A DNA stretch of 64,000 bases from Streptosporangium lutulentum (GTDB lineage: Bacteria > Actinomycetota > Actinomycetes > Streptosporangiales > Streptosporangiaceae), in assembly GCF_030811455.1 (NCBI RefSeq), contig NZ_JAUSQU010000001.1, positions 7,440,001 to 7,504,000 of the forward strand. The letters are read 5' to 3'. Shown piece by piece: positions 1 through 9,252 of the stretch. Position numbers and translations under genes: made by a program. Position 1 is the first letter of the stretch. Every line of letters begins with the position of its first letter. The notes beneath the pieces are model-generated. The model was not told where the DNA came from and made no database searches. It was given only the letters and a program-made list of their open reading frames with translations.

Positions 1-1842
1 GGGAGGGCCTCGCGCCTTCACGCGGAGGTGCTCCGCGAGGCCGGCGGCTATGTCCTGCACGACCGGGGGAGCCGCAACGGGACGCTGGTCAACGGTAATC
101 GCGTGACCTCGCATGTGCTCCAGCCGGACGATCTGATCACGATCGGCGATGAAACGTTCAGTTTCGAGGCCTCCAATGAGATGGAAACAATCGTCGACGC
201 CCTCGTCCTTCAGTCATTCATCAAATCCGCCGTGCGCGGCGACGCGGGACCGGTTCTGAATGTCACGGTCTCCGGGGGCGGCCCTGTCGGACTGAGCCTT
301 TCCCTGCTCCTCGAAAACCTCATGGGTCCGCGAGTGGCCATCACGGTGTACGACGGTCGCTGGACTCAGGACGGGTCCCGGGTCGTGTGGAAAGACGAAG
401 CCCAGGGAAACGTCCGGCGCCGGCAGGTCGTGACGGTCCAGAGTCGTCAATATCTGAACCTCCCCGAGGAGGTCCAGTCGCGGCTGTTCACCCCCGAGGC
501 GTACTCCGAGATGTGGCCGACCGGCCCCGATTCGATTCGCGGCTACGGCCCGCGCAACATCCGGATCGCCGACATCGAGGACCGGCTGCTTGAGATGGCG
601 AACGAGAAGCCCGACCGCATCCGGCTCGTTCCCGCCGTCTTCGACCCGGCCGAGCACCATGAGACGTTGATCGAGAACCAGGTGCTCGCCATCTGCGAGG
701 GCGGACGCTCACGGACCCGCGAGTACTTCACCGACAAGTTCGGCAACGCCGACACGTCGATCTACTCACTGGACGGTCAGCACATACAGGACGTCGTGCT
801 GGGCCTTCAGGTGAAGTCCGGCCTGTCGGATCCCATGACCGTCCTGCTGACCGTGGCCCAGAACCGTTTTCTCCTGAACGCCCTGCGCGGCGAGGGCTTC
901 CTGAACATGCGCCTCACCGACACCGAGGCCGGGGAGGTCATCGGGATCGACCCCGTCCGGCACGTGTTCGAGGAATGCATCGCCTCCCGCCCGTGCCTGA
1001 TGGCACGAACCGACCACGGAGAGTTTCACTGCTCGACCCACGGCACGCTGTTCCTGCCCGCCCTGGTCAGAAGCTCGGCCCTGTGGAAACGGGTGATGGA
1101 GGGGTTGACGCTCTTCGGCGTCACGGAGGAGAACCTGAGAGCCGTCACCGCCTTCCGGCTGGACATGGTGCAGCGGCCCCGATTCACCGCCCAGCTGTAT
1201 CCCGCGACGTCGACCACCCCGGGAACCTACGGCTTCCTGCTCGGGGACGCCGCCAACGCGATCCACTTCTGGCCGGGGCGCGGGCTCAACAGCGGCCTCG
1301 CGTCGTCCATCTCCCTGGCGCGCTCCCTCAGCAACGGCTGGCGCGGGAAAGCCTTCCGCGACGCCGACTTCGTCCGTCACGAGGCGGCGATGTCGATGCT
1401 CCAGTACCGGCACAAGAGCCGGGCCTGGAAGGCGATGGTGACCACCGACGATCACGGGGTCACCCGTGCGATCAAAGAGAAGATCGTCCAGGGCATCGAG
1501 GAGGGAGGCGCGGGCACGGACAAGGACGCGGACATCGACGCTCTCATGGAGCGACTGCGGCAGATCCGGGATCGCCTGTCCTCTCGCATTCCCGGCATGC
1601 CCGACGACGAGACCCTCAGGGACCACCTGCGGCGGCTGAAGGGTGAGACGGTGCGGACCCTGCTGGTCAGCGGGGCCTGGGAGACGTCCGTCGTCGGAGG
1701 CGAGGAGGTCGACATCGACATCTTCGACCGGCGGGACCTGCCCGTGGCCGAGAGATCCCAGGTCGCGGCACGCGTCGAAGAGTCACCCGACCGCACCCGG
1801 CTGATCGCACGGAGACCGAGCGGCTCGATATCGCCGGGGTGA
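1..1842 (+). CDS. FHA domain fused to FAD-dependent monooxygenase (5' truncated by window edge)
   Basis: The frame is open from base 1, so the start lies outside the window. The first ~55 residues are the C-terminal half of an FHA domain: an S-R-x-H motif, then SRNGTLVNG, the phosphothreonine-binding loops. From about residue 85 an FAD-binding Rossmann motif follows (GGGPVGLSLSLLLE). Near residue 415 is the second FAD signature GDAANAIHFWPGRGLNSG, as in aromatic-ring and squalene-epoxidase-like monooxygenases. The tail (~500-613) is charged and probably helical. FHA domains bind phosphothreonine peptides, so activity or location may be set by a Ser/Thr kinase; that is inference and the substrate is unknown. 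The next gene, a flavin oxidoreductase, is 150 bp downstream on the same strand. Confidence 0.8.
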   Translation, partial: GRASRLHAEVLREAGGYVLHDRGSRNGTLVNGNRVTSHVLQPDDLITIGDETFSFEASNEMETIVDALVLQSFIKSAVRGDAGPVLNVTVSGGGPVGLSLSLLLENLMGPRVAITVYDGRWTQDGSRVVWKDEAQGNVRRRQVVTVQSRQYLNLPEEVQSRLFTPEAYSEMWPTGPDSIRGYGPRNIRIADIEDRLLEMANEKPDRIRLVPAVFDPAEHHETLIENQVLAICEGGRSRTREYFTDKFGNADTSIYSLDGQHIQDVVLGLQVKSGLSDPMTVLLTVAQNRFLLNALRGEGFLNMRLTDTEAGEVIGIDPVRHVFEECIASRPCLMARTDHGEFHCSTHGTLFLPALVRSSALWKRVMEGLTLFGVTEENLRAVTAFRLDMVQRPRFTAQLYPATSTTPGTYGFLLGDAANAIHFWPGRGLNSGLASSISLARSLSNGWRGKAFRDADFVRHEAAMSMLQYRHKSRAWKAMVTTDDHGVTRAIKEKIVQGIEEGGAGTDKDADIDALMERLRQIRDRLSSRIPGMPDDETLRDHLRRLKGETVRTLLVSGAWETSVVGGEEVDIDIFDRRDLPVAERSQVAARVEESPDRTRLIARRPSGSISPG

Positions 1843-1996
1843 CGTCGACCACAGTGCCCGCCGGCGTCGACGACCGTGCCGTGGGCGCCGCGGCCCGGCG
1901 AGGCCGGACCAGGCCGGACGGTGATCGCCGCCGGAATTCTCACCACGGTGTCACCGTTTCCCTCTACTGCTCGCGCTGTAGAGAAAGAGGCGAAGG

Positions 1997-3055
1997 ATGT
2001 CCGCACCACTTGAGTTCGCTATCGACACGTTCGGTGACGTCACCGTCGGCGCGGACGGCGATCGGCTGCCGTACGCGCAGGTGATCCGCAATGTCGTGGA
2101 GGAGGCCGTACTCGCCGACAGTGTGGGGATCGACGCGATCGGCGTCGGGGAGCACCACCGGGACGACTTCGCCGTCTCGGCGCCGGAGATCGTGCTGGCG
2201 ACGATCGCCGGCCGTACCGAACGCATCCGTCTCGGCACCGCGGTGACCGTGCTCAGCTCCGATGACCCGGTGCGCGTGTTCGAGAGGTTCGCCACGCTGG
2301 ACGCGGTGTCCCAGGGACGGGCGGAGATCATCCTCGGTCGCGGCTCCTTCACGGAGTCGTTCCCGCTGTTCGGCTTCGACCTCGCGCAGTACGAGGAGCT
2401 GTTCGAGGAGAAGCTCGACCTGCTCTCCCACCTGCTCGAAGAGGGCCCGGTCACCTGGCAGGGCCGCCTCCGCGCCGGGCTGAAGGACCAGCACGTCTAC
2501 CCGAAGACGGAGTCGGGCCGGCTGCGCACCTGGATCGGCGTCGGCGGCAGCCCCCAGTCCGTGGTGCGCGCGGCGAGCTACCGGATGCCGCTCATGCTCG
2601 CGATCATCGGCGGCCCGCCGGAGCGTTTCGAGCCGTACGTCGACCTGTACAAGCGCGCCCTCACCCAGCTTGAGGTGCAGCCGTTGCCGATCGGCGTGCA
2701 CTCGCCGGGCTACATCGCCGAGACCGACCGGCAGGCACGCGACGAGCTCTGGCCGCACTACTGGGCCATGCACGACCGCATCGGCCGCGAGCGCGGCTGG
2801 GGTCCCACGAACCGCAGCCGCTTCGAGTCGGAGGCCGACGAGGGCTCCCTCTACGTCGGATCGCCCGACACGGTGGCCGCGAAGATCGCGAAAACCGTGC
2901 GCACGCTCGGCGTCGACCGCTTCGAGCTCAAGTACAGCTCGGGGACGCTCCCGCACGAGAAGCTCATGACCACGATCCGCCTGTACGGCGAGGAAGTCGT
3001 GCCGCGGGTGAGGCGGCTTCTGGCCCAGACCCCCGCCGAGGCCCCGGCCGGGTGA
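1997..3055 (+). CDS. LLM-class (luciferase-like) flavin-dependent oxidoreductase
   Basis: A 352-residue protein of the bacterial-luciferase-like monooxygenase superfamily, which uses reduced F420 or FMN in a TIM barrel. Seen: the N-terminal strand with GVGEHHRDDF (residues ~50-60), the RIRLGTAVTVLSSDDPVRVFE segment with its conserved Asp-Pro, and the LGRGSF loop. Its length is normal. The ATG is preceded by an AGAGGCGAAGG ribosome site. The substrate cannot be read from sequence. It follows the FHA-monooxygenase on the same strand, so the two may act together, but the 150-bp gap makes an operon uncertain. Confidence 0.88.
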   Translation: MSAPLEFAIDTFGDVTVGADGDRLPYAQVIRNVVEEAVLADSVGIDAIGVGEHHRDDFAVSAPEIVLATIAGRTERIRLGTAVTVLSSDDPVRVFERFATLDAVSQGRAEIILGRGSFTESFPLFGFDLAQYEELFEEKLDLLSHLLEEGPVTWQGRLRAGLKDQHVYPKTESGRLRTWIGVGGSPQSVVRAASYRMPLMLAIIGGPPERFEPYVDLYKRALTQLEVQPLPIGVHSPGYIAETDRQARDELWPHYWAMHDRIGRERGWGPTNRSRFESEADEGSLYVGSPDTVAAKIAKTVRTLGVDRFELKYSSGTLPHEKLMTTIRLYGEEVVPRVRRLLAQTPAEAPAG

Positions 3056-3176
3056 GGCACGCCGCCGGTGCGGCACGGTGCCGGCGCGGTCATCCGGCGG
3101 TGCCGGCCGTCAATCCCGCCATATCTCTTCTCATTGGCTACACGTGCCGAAAGCGACGCGGCTAGCCTGAGCCCAT

Positions 3177-5471
3177 GTGGCTGCGGAGAGTGCTCGGATC
3201 GGCCGGTTTCGCAGGTGTGGCTTGACCGTGATCGATGAGGCGGCCCTGTTACGGGCCTGCGCGGCGGGCCGGGTCCTGAGTGCGCGGGCCGGCGAGGAGC
3301 TCATCGTCGAGGGCCGTCTGATCCGTGAGCTGTGCCGTCGGAGCAAGGAGGAGATCGACCCTCGCGGGCCGGCGATCGAGGGCGCCAGGATCAGCGGCGA
3401 GCTCGACCTGAGCGGGATGGAGGTCCCCTACCCTCTCCGCTTCACCGGCTGTGTGTTCGATCAGCCCGTCCATCTGGACGGTGCCGACCTGCACTCGCTG
3501 GCGTTCGACGACTGCACGGTGCCCGGGGTCCTGGCCAACGGGCTAAGGGTCCGCCGCGATCTGGATCTGTCCAGGTCGCGCGTCACCGGCGACCTGTGGA
3601 CCTCTGCCAGCACCTCCTGCAGCGCGGCCGTCTGGCTGTGCGAGTCGGAGATCGGTGGACGCCTGCTCTGTTTGGACACGGTCATCGACTCCTCGATGCG
3701 GGCGGTCCAGGCCGACCGGATGCGGGTCGGCGGGACGATCCGGCTGCTGCACGGCTTCGAGGCACGCGGTGGGCTGCGGCTGCTGGGGATCCAGGTGGCG
3801 GGCTCGCTGGATCTGACCGGCGCCCGGCTGACCCGTCCCGACCGCGGACTGGCCCTGGACCTGGGCGACGCGCAGATCGGCGGCAGCGTCTTCCTCATCG
3901 ACGACCAGACGGGGCGCCGCCCGCTGATCCGTGGCCGCGTCGACCTGGGCAACGCCCGGGTCTCCGGCCAGTTCCTGATCCGCAACGCCACCTTCGAGCC
4001 CACCGAGGCGGTCAGGCGCGCCGGATACTCCACCAAGCGCGGCGGTGGGACCGCGATCAGTGCCCCCGGCCTCTTCGTCGGGGGAGATCTCAGCGTCGAG
4101 GGCAAGTGCCGACTCGGCGGCGGCGTGGACCTCTCCATGGGCTCCTTCAGCACCATCCGGATCCACGCAGGATGTGAGCTCACGGCCGGTGGCGGGCGCG
4201 CCCTCGATCTGACCAACGCCGAGCTGCGCTCCAGCCTCCTCATCGAGGAAGGGGTGGCGGTCCAGGGCACTCTGCGGCTGGCGGGGGCGCACATCAAGGG
4301 CGACCTCACTCTCCGGGGAACCAGATGGAGCCGGCCGGAGAAGAGCTCGCTCATCGACGCGCAGGGCGTGGTCGTCGACAGCGTGGTGAACCTGCAGGAT
4401 GTGAAAGCCGTCGGCGGCAGGCTGGGCTTCCGCTCCGCGACGATCGGCGGCATCCTGGACGCCCGCAACGCCCGCCTGCGCAACCCGGGTGGCGAGGCGC
4501 TCTCGCTCCAGCAGGTGGTGGTGCGGGGGTCAGTACTGCTCTCCAGAGGATTCACCGCCGAGGGCCGGGTGCTGCTGAACCGGTGCGCCGCGGAGGGACG
4601 GATCTATTGCGAGAGCGGCGTCTTCGCCGAAGGGATCGAGGCGGTCTCGGCCACGGCACGCGGCGGCGTGAACCTGCACTGGGCCGAGGTCCCGCCGCTG
4701 GTGAACCTGACCGGCGCGTCCACCACGGTGCTCGCCGACGACCCTGCCAGGTGGCCACGAAACTCGATGATCGCGGGATTCGTCTACGACCGGTTCGACG
4801 GCGCCTGGGACTGGCGGGCCCGTCGCGACTGGCTGCGCGGGATGGTCCCCTTCGACGCCGGTCCCTACGAGCAGGCGGCCAGGGTGTTCCGCCAGCACGG
4901 CCACTCCGTGGAGGCCGAACGGCTGCTCATCGAGCAGCGCCGGCAGGCCAGACGGGCACCGTCGCCGGATGGCCGCTCGCCGCGCCGACTGATCAGGAAC
5001 GCCCGCGACCTGCTCTACGGGCTCACCGTCGGCTACGGCTACCGGCCGGGCCGGGTGCTGTGGCTACTGGGCGCTCTGCTGGCCCTGGTAGGCGTCATGA
5101 TGCTGAGCCCCGCGGTCCAGCAAACCCTGCGGGCCACCGATCCGCGCGGAAACGTCTACGCGGTGGACGGCCGGCTGGTCACCGTGGACGACGTGGCGAC
5201 TCCGGGGGACGGCACCGCGACCGTGGCGGGGCGCGGCGCCCGTCCCGGGCCGTGCGGGGACGGGCAGGTGCGCTGCTTCGACCCGCTGTTCTACACGGTG
5301 GACACCGTCATCCCGCTCATCTCGCTGGGCCAGCGCGCGACGTGGTACCCCGAGACGCGCAGCCCTGCGGGGGCGACGACCTCGGCGCTGTTGAACGTGG
5401 CCGGCCTGCTGGGCTGGTTGCTGTCGACCGTCGTCGTGCTCTCCTTCGCACGGCTCGCCAGACCGGCGTGA
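3177..5471 (+). CDS. Large beta-helix-like membrane-anchored protein
   Basis: A 764-residue protein. The first ~520 residues are a chain of ~20-residue repeats with patterns such as 'GELDLSG', 'GSLDLTGARL' and 'GDLTLRGT', typical of right-handed beta-helix proteins. Related actinomycete proteins are often annotated 'membrane-associated oxidoreductase' without experimental support. A helical stretch follows (~570-630), then two membrane segments: near 630 (LLGALLALVGVMML) and at the C-terminus (LLGWLLSTVVVLSF). The C-terminal part therefore probably anchors the beta-helix to the membrane. The GTG at 3177 gives the longest protein; a GTG at 3228 is also possible and no strong ribosome site decides. 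No catalytic motif was recognised. Confidence 0.75.
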   Translation: MAAESARIGRFRRCGLTVIDEAALLRACAAGRVLSARAGEELIVEGRLIRELCRRSKEEIDPRGPAIEGARISGELDLSGMEVPYPLRFTGCVFDQPVHLDGADLHSLAFDDCTVPGVLANGLRVRRDLDLSRSRVTGDLWTSASTSCSAAVWLCESEIGGRLLCLDTVIDSSMRAVQADRMRVGGTIRLLHGFEARGGLRLLGIQVAGSLDLTGARLTRPDRGLALDLGDAQIGGSVFLIDDQTGRRPLIRGRVDLGNARVSGQFLIRNATFEPTEAVRRAGYSTKRGGGTAISAPGLFVGGDLSVEGKCRLGGGVDLSMGSFSTIRIHAGCELTAGGGRALDLTNAELRSSLLIEEGVAVQGTLRLAGAHIKGDLTLRGTRWSRPEKSSLIDAQGVVVDSVVNLQDVKAVGGRLGFRSATIGGILDARNARLRNPGGEALSLQQVVVRGSVLLSRGFTAEGRVLLNRCAAEGRIYCESGVFAEGIEAVSATARGGVNLHWAEVPPLVNLTGASTTVLADDPARWPRNSMIAGFVYDRFDGAWDWRARRDWLRGMVPFDAGPYEQAARVFRQHGHSVEAERLLIEQRRQARRAPSPDGRSPRRLIRNARDLLYGLTVGYGYRPGRVLWLLGALLALVGVMMLSPAVQQTLRATDPRGNVYAVDGRLVTVDDVATPGDGTATVAGRGARPGPCGDGQVRCFDPLFYTVDTVIPLISLGQRATWYPETRSPAGATTSALLNVAGLLGWLLSTVVVLSFARLARPA

Positions 5472-5729
5472 TGGCTCTGACGTGTGGGAACGCCGCGCTG
5501 TTCACCGCAGCGCCAGGTCCGGCGGGATCCGTCGCGATCGCGGACGCCGCCTTCTCGCGAAGACCGTTTGTGTGTCGTAGTGCACGCTCGGCTCTATGTG
5601 TGTACTCGTACGCAGAACGAAGGCTTTCGTCTTCCTAATGTGAGTGATGTCCGAAACGAGCGGCCAACAAAAAAGCTCACCGGACGCAGGTTCTCCCCCG
5701 AACGCCCTCACTCCAAAGGAAGTCCCCTC

Positions 5730-6203
5730 ATGCGTAAGCTCCGCAGCGTCCTGGTCGGCACCGCCCTGGCCGGCGCTCTGGCCGCCGGTATCGCCGCCGC
5801 CCCCGCCTAGGCCGCCACCGCCACCACCGCGAGCGCCGCGAGCACCGCCTCGGTGGTGCAGGCCCAGTACGCCAAGCACTGGTTCTCCGGCTCCTCCGGC
5901 TACGGCCGCGGCGAGTCACGCGGCGAGCGCTCCACCTACAAGGGCTCCTGGTACTACGCGAACGGCCGCTACTACTTCGACCTCGAAGCATGGGACCACG
6001 ACCGCGACCGGCAGAACACCTACGTCGACTTCTCCTACCACGACAACCGCGGCTGGCACACCAAGCGGTTCGCCACCGGCGGCCACAGCCGGTGGACGTT
6101 CAGCTACAGCGCCCGCGGCGGCTTCGACGGCTTCCGCACCCACATCGGCGAGGGCACCTCCCGCGACTTCGACTGGGGCACCTACTACCGCCACTCCTTC
6201 TGA
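5730..6203 (+). pseudogene. Secreted-protein paralogue inactivated by a stop at the signal-peptide cleavage site
   Basis: The reading frame matches the intact 157-residue gene at 12429-12902 almost residue for residue. At 5808-5810 the codon after MRKLRSVLVGTALAGALAAG...APA is TAG, where the paralogue has CAG (Gln27 of the APAQAA cleavage region). Only the 26-residue signal peptide would be made. The frame beyond the stop is undamaged through the conserved Tyr/Trp/Gly-rich domain to the natural stop at 6201, so the mutation looks recent. A good ribosome site (AAAGGAAG) remains. Internal GTG codons after the stop could in principle start a leaderless 116-residue protein, but none has a convincing ribosome site. 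Confidence 0.88.
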
Positions 6204-6248
6204 AACCCCATCGGGCACCTCACCCCGATGACCCGACCATAGGAACCA

Positions 6249-6280
6249 AGAGCGGGCACTCCATCAGGAGCGCCCGCTCT
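6249..6280 (+). terminator. Terminator hairpin after the secreted-protein pseudogene
   Basis: Stem AGAGCGGGC/GCCCGCTCT (9 bp), one mismatch, then CTCC/GGAG closing an ATCA loop. It is followed by TCCTCGTT rather than a pure U-tract, as is common in high-GC actinomycetes. The same hairpin is present in the inverted copy. Confidence 0.8.
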
Positions 6281-6525
6281 TCCTCGTTCCCGAGACACGG
6301 GCAGGCAACCGAGACCGACGCCGGCTCCGTACCCCGGACGGGGCAACCGGCCACGGCGGATGTGCGACGGCCTTCCTGAGCTGGTCGTTCGCAAGAGCCG
6401 GTGACCGTATCGGTCTCGGTCAATGGGCGCGGGGGTGAACGACTCGACCGCCTACGCGAACAACAGTGTCTACGGCCGGCTCCGCGCCGACGTCGACGAC
6501 CTGCGTCGTCACGGCCGGAGCGCCC

Positions 6526-6975
6526 TCACGTTCCCGCCAGCCAGGTCTCGTCGTCGGTGGCGTGGGCCAGCAGTCGCTGCAGGAGCGTGCGCAGCGTCTC
6601 GACCTCGGACGGATCCATGTCGCCGAGGAAGTCGGCTTCCATCCGCATCAGCGGCCCCTCCGTGTGGGCGACCAACCGCCTGGCACCCGGTGAGAGGACG
6701 AGCCTGCGGGTCCGGCCCGTCGCCCCGGGCAACCGCCTCAGGTGACCGGCCCTCTCCAGCTCACCGACCAGTTCGTGCAGGGACTGCCGGGAGACGCCCA
6801 GTTGCCGCGCCAGCTCCGACATGGTGAGCTCCGGCTCGATCTGGAGCTGCACCAGCAGCCCGAACTTCCGCACGCTGAGGCCGTACGGACTCAACTCCTC
6901 GTCAGCCCGTCGGGCCGCGAGGGTGAAGGCATAGGCCAGCAGGTACGGGATGGGGGGCTTCGGCTGCGGCTGCAC
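6526..6975 (-). CDS. MarR-family transcriptional regulator
   Basis: A 149-residue winged-helix protein. Seen: the N-terminal dimerisation helix, the DNA-recognition region LTMSELARQLGVSRQSLHELVGELE (~50-75), the wing with RLPGATGRTRRLVLS and the C-terminal helix. Its length is typical of MarR. It is divergent from a DrrAB-like ABC exporter, with an inverted-repeat candidate operator between them, so it probably represses both itself and the exporter until a small ligand binds. That regulatory role is inference from arrangement. Confidence 0.9.
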   Translation of the reverse strand: MQPQPKPPIPYLLAYAFTLAARRADEELSPYGLSVRKFGLLVQLQIEPELTMSELARQLGVSRQSLHELVGELERAGHLRRLPGATGRTRRLVLSPGARRLVAHTEGPLMRMEADFLGDMDPSEVETLRTLLQRLLAHATDDETWLAGT

Positions 6976-7036
6976 GCCCTCACGATACGGTCCGCGCCTG
7001 CCGGAGCCCGGCGAATACTGTCAGGGACCTTAACGG

Positions 7037-7058
7037 TTTAGACGTATTTCAATCTAAG
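7037..7058. promoter_or_regulatory. Candidate MarR operator
   Basis: An inverted repeat TTTAGA-(10)-TCTAAG in a locally AT-rich stretch, 60 bp upstream of the marR start and 157 bp upstream of the exporter start. Its size and spacing suit a MarR dimer. Confidence 0.5.
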
Positions 7059-7099
7059 CTTTTTCAGCCGCCACAACCGGTGCCGACCGACGCGAGCAT

Positions 7100-7186
7100 C
7101 CCGAAACACCCGATCCGCCCCGCCGGGCGTGGTCTCGCCGTGCCCGAAACACCTGATCAGCCCCGCCGAGGGGTGGCTTCGCCATG
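7100..7186 (+). repeat. Two imperfect tandem repeats upstream of the exporter
   Basis: Two adjacent ~43-bp units, each starting CCCGAAACACC and ending GCCGTG or GCCATG, with a third unit beginning at 7187 (CCCGAACCC). They lie in the 5' leader of the exporter operon. Function unknown; possibly recent slippage duplication. Confidence 0.7.
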
Positions 7187-7214
7187 CCCGAACCCACACG
7201 CGCTGGAGGAACAG

Positions 7215-8177
7215 ATGATCCACACTCGCGGACTGACCCGTCATTTCCGGGTCAAAGGAGAGACCGTCGAGGCCGTGCGCAACCTCGACCTCGACGTCAA
7301 GGAGGGAGAGCTGGTCGCCTTCCTCGGCCCGAACGGCGCGGGCAAGTCGACCAGCCTGCGCATGCTGACCACCCTGCTCCCGCCCACCTCGGGCAACGCG
7401 ACCGTCGCCGGATGCGACGTGCTGACCGACCCCGAGGGCACACGCCGGCACATCGGCTACCTCGGCCAGGGCAACGGCGCGGGCAACCATTTCCGGGTCC
7501 GCGACGAGGTGGTGACGCAAGGACGCTGCTACGGACTGAGCCGGACGGAGTCACGAAGGCGAGCGGACGAGCTGCTCGCCGTACTGGACCTCGAATCCCT
7601 GGCCAATCGGGAGGCGGGCACGCTCTCCGGCGGTCAGCGCAGGCGCCTCGACATCGCCATCGGGTTGGTCCACCGGCCGCCGCTGCTGTTCCTGGACGAG
7701 CCGTCCACCGGGCTGGATCCACACAACCGCGCCAACCTGTGGAAGCACATCCTGCGGCTGCGCGACGAGCACGGCATCACGATCTTCATGACCACCCACT
7801 ACCTGGACGAGGCGGACACGATGGCCGAGCGGGTGATGGTCATCGACCACGGACGGATGATCGCCGACGACACCTCGGAGAACCTGAAGGCGAACCTGGC
7901 CGGCGACAGCGTCACCGTCACCACCGGCGACGAGGCGGACGCCAGACGGTCCGCGGAGATCGCCGGACGGATGCCGTCCGCACGCGAGATCACCGTCGAC
8001 GCCATGACGATGAACCTGCGCGCGTCCCGCGGCAACGCGCTGCTCCCGGATCTCCTCCGGTCCCTGGACGCCGCCGGGGTCAGGGCACTCACCGCCGAGG
8101 TCAGGCGCCCCACGCTCGACGACGTCTTCCTCGCGCTCACCGGCCGCAGCCTGCGCGAGGGTGACGGCGCCCAGTGA
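7215..8177 (+). CDS. ABC transporter ATP-binding protein, DrrA-like
   Basis: A 320-residue ATPase of a drug-type exporter. Walker A GPNGAGKS (~36-43), ABC signature LSGGQRRR (~140), Walker B LLFLDEPSTGLDP and the switch His in MTTHYLDEAD are all present. The C-terminal extension (TVDDVFLALTGRSLREG) is typical of the daunorubicin-resistance (DrrA) subfamily. The ATG at 7215 is chosen because GGAGGA precedes it by 5 bases; the open frame extends upstream only through the tandem repeats. The permease gene follows directly, making a two-gene exporter operon facing marR. The substrate is unknown. Confidence 0.92.
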   Translation: MIHTRGLTRHFRVKGETVEAVRNLDLDVKEGELVAFLGPNGAGKSTSLRMLTTLLPPTSGNATVAGCDVLTDPEGTRRHIGYLGQGNGAGNHFRVRDEVVTQGRCYGLSRTESRRRADELLAVLDLESLANREAGTLSGGQRRRLDIAIGLVHRPPLLFLDEPSTGLDPHNRANLWKHILRLRDEHGITIFMTTHYLDEADTMAERVMVIDHGRMIADDTSENLKANLAGDSVTVTTGDEADARRSAEIAGRMPSAREITVDAMTMNLRASRGNALLPDLLRSLDAAGVRALTAEVRRPTLDDVFLALTGRSLREGDGAQ

Positions 8178-8206
8178 CCCCGATCTTCCACCCAAGGAGC
8201 CCGAAC

Positions 8207-8962
8207 GTGAACGTCCTCAGTGCCGCCGGCATCGTGTTCGCCCGTGAAATCCGTCCCAGCCTGCGCAATCCTCTCGGCCTCGCCTTCACCATGCTCGAAC
8301 CGCTGGTCTTCCTTCTCCTCTTCGGCCCGCTGCTGTCCGGCATGCCGGGAGTCGGGGAGGGGGCACCGTGGCAGTGGTTCGTACCGGGGATCCTGGTCAT
8401 GCTGGCCCTGTTCGCGACGACGGGCGCGGGATACCTCCTGCTCATCGAGATGGCTTCCGGCTCCCTCGAACGAATGCTGGTCACCCCCCTGAACAGGACG
8501 GCGATGATGATCGGCCGGAACCTGAAGGAGATGGTGACGCTGCTGGCGCAGGCCATCCTGATCGTCGTCGCTCTGCTGCCGTTCGGTTTCCGGCTCTACC
8601 CCCTCGGCGCGCTGACGGGACTTCTCATCCTGGCGGCGTTCGGCCTCGGGCTCGGCGGACTGACCTTCGCGCTGGCCATCGCCGCCAAGCATCACGAGAA
8701 CCTCTTCTACGGCGTGCAGCAGGTCGTGCTCTTCCCGCTCCTGCTGCTGTCCGGCGTGCTGATGCCCATGGACGCGGCTCCCGCCTGGCTGTCCGTCCTC
8801 TCCCAGGTGAACCCGGTGACCTACATCGTCGACGCCGAACGAGCGCTGTTCGCCGGCGAGTTGTCCTCGGCAGCGGTCCTGCACGGCGCGATCGCCGCCG
8901 CGGCCACGGCCGTGGTGGGTCTCGCGCTCGGGACACGAGCCATGCGCCGCGCCTCCCTCTGA
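8207..8962 (+). CDS. ABC-2 type permease, DrrB-like
   Basis: A 251-residue integral membrane protein with about six hydrophobic segments (e.g. LAFTMLEPLVFLLLFGPLL and VVLFPLLLLSGVLMPM) and the ABC-2 sequence LSGVLMPMDAAPAWLSVLSQVNPVTY. It pairs with the upstream ATPase. The GTG at 8207 is preferred because AAGGAG lies 7 bases before it; a GTG at 8174 overlapping the ATPase stop is the alternative and would add 11 residues. With the ATPase it should form a two-subunit exporter in the cytoplasmic membrane. Confidence 0.9.
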   Translation: MNVLSAAGIVFAREIRPSLRNPLGLAFTMLEPLVFLLLFGPLLSGMPGVGEGAPWQWFVPGILVMLALFATTGAGYLLLIEMASGSLERMLVTPLNRTAMMIGRNLKEMVTLLAQAILIVVALLPFGFRLYPLGALTGLLILAAFGLGLGGLTFALAIAAKHHENLFYGVQQVVLFPLLLLSGVLMPMDAAPAWLSVLSQVNPVTYIVDAERALFAGELSSAAVLHGAIAAAATAVVGLALGTRAMRRASL

Positions 8963-9252
8963 CCGCCCTTCCGGCAGTCGCACGACTTCCGGACAGTGAC
9001 CCCGCCGCCCGGCAAGGCACCCTCCCGTGCGGAGTCCACGCGGACTCCGCACGGGCTCCGCGCGCAACCGGCTCGCGTCACTGACCGCCGGGGAGGAAAA
9101 CGTGGTCAGGGCACCGGCCGGTGGCCTGCCGAACGCGGAGGCCGGCGGGGGCTCACGCCGAGGCTGCGCCATACGGTGCCTCGGACCGATCTGGGCGTTC
9201 GATACGGTCTCTTGGTCATGTTTGTCGCAATAAAGCGAAGGAATTCGGCACT

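Larger units (their letters stand above)
5565..6325 (+). repeat. Long inverted duplication, copy 1
   Basis: About 760 bp that reappear, inverted and nearly identical, at 12303-13066. The similarity starts abruptly at 5565, ~165 bp before the start codon of a small secreted-protein gene. It covers the promoter region, the coding region and the terminator hairpin, and fades around 6325. Differences seen are single-base changes such as CTC/CTT in the leader and Ala/Ser near the C-terminus, plus the nonsense change described under the pseudogene. Two such arms facing each other 6 kb apart are a substrate for homologous inversion. Confidence 0.93.
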
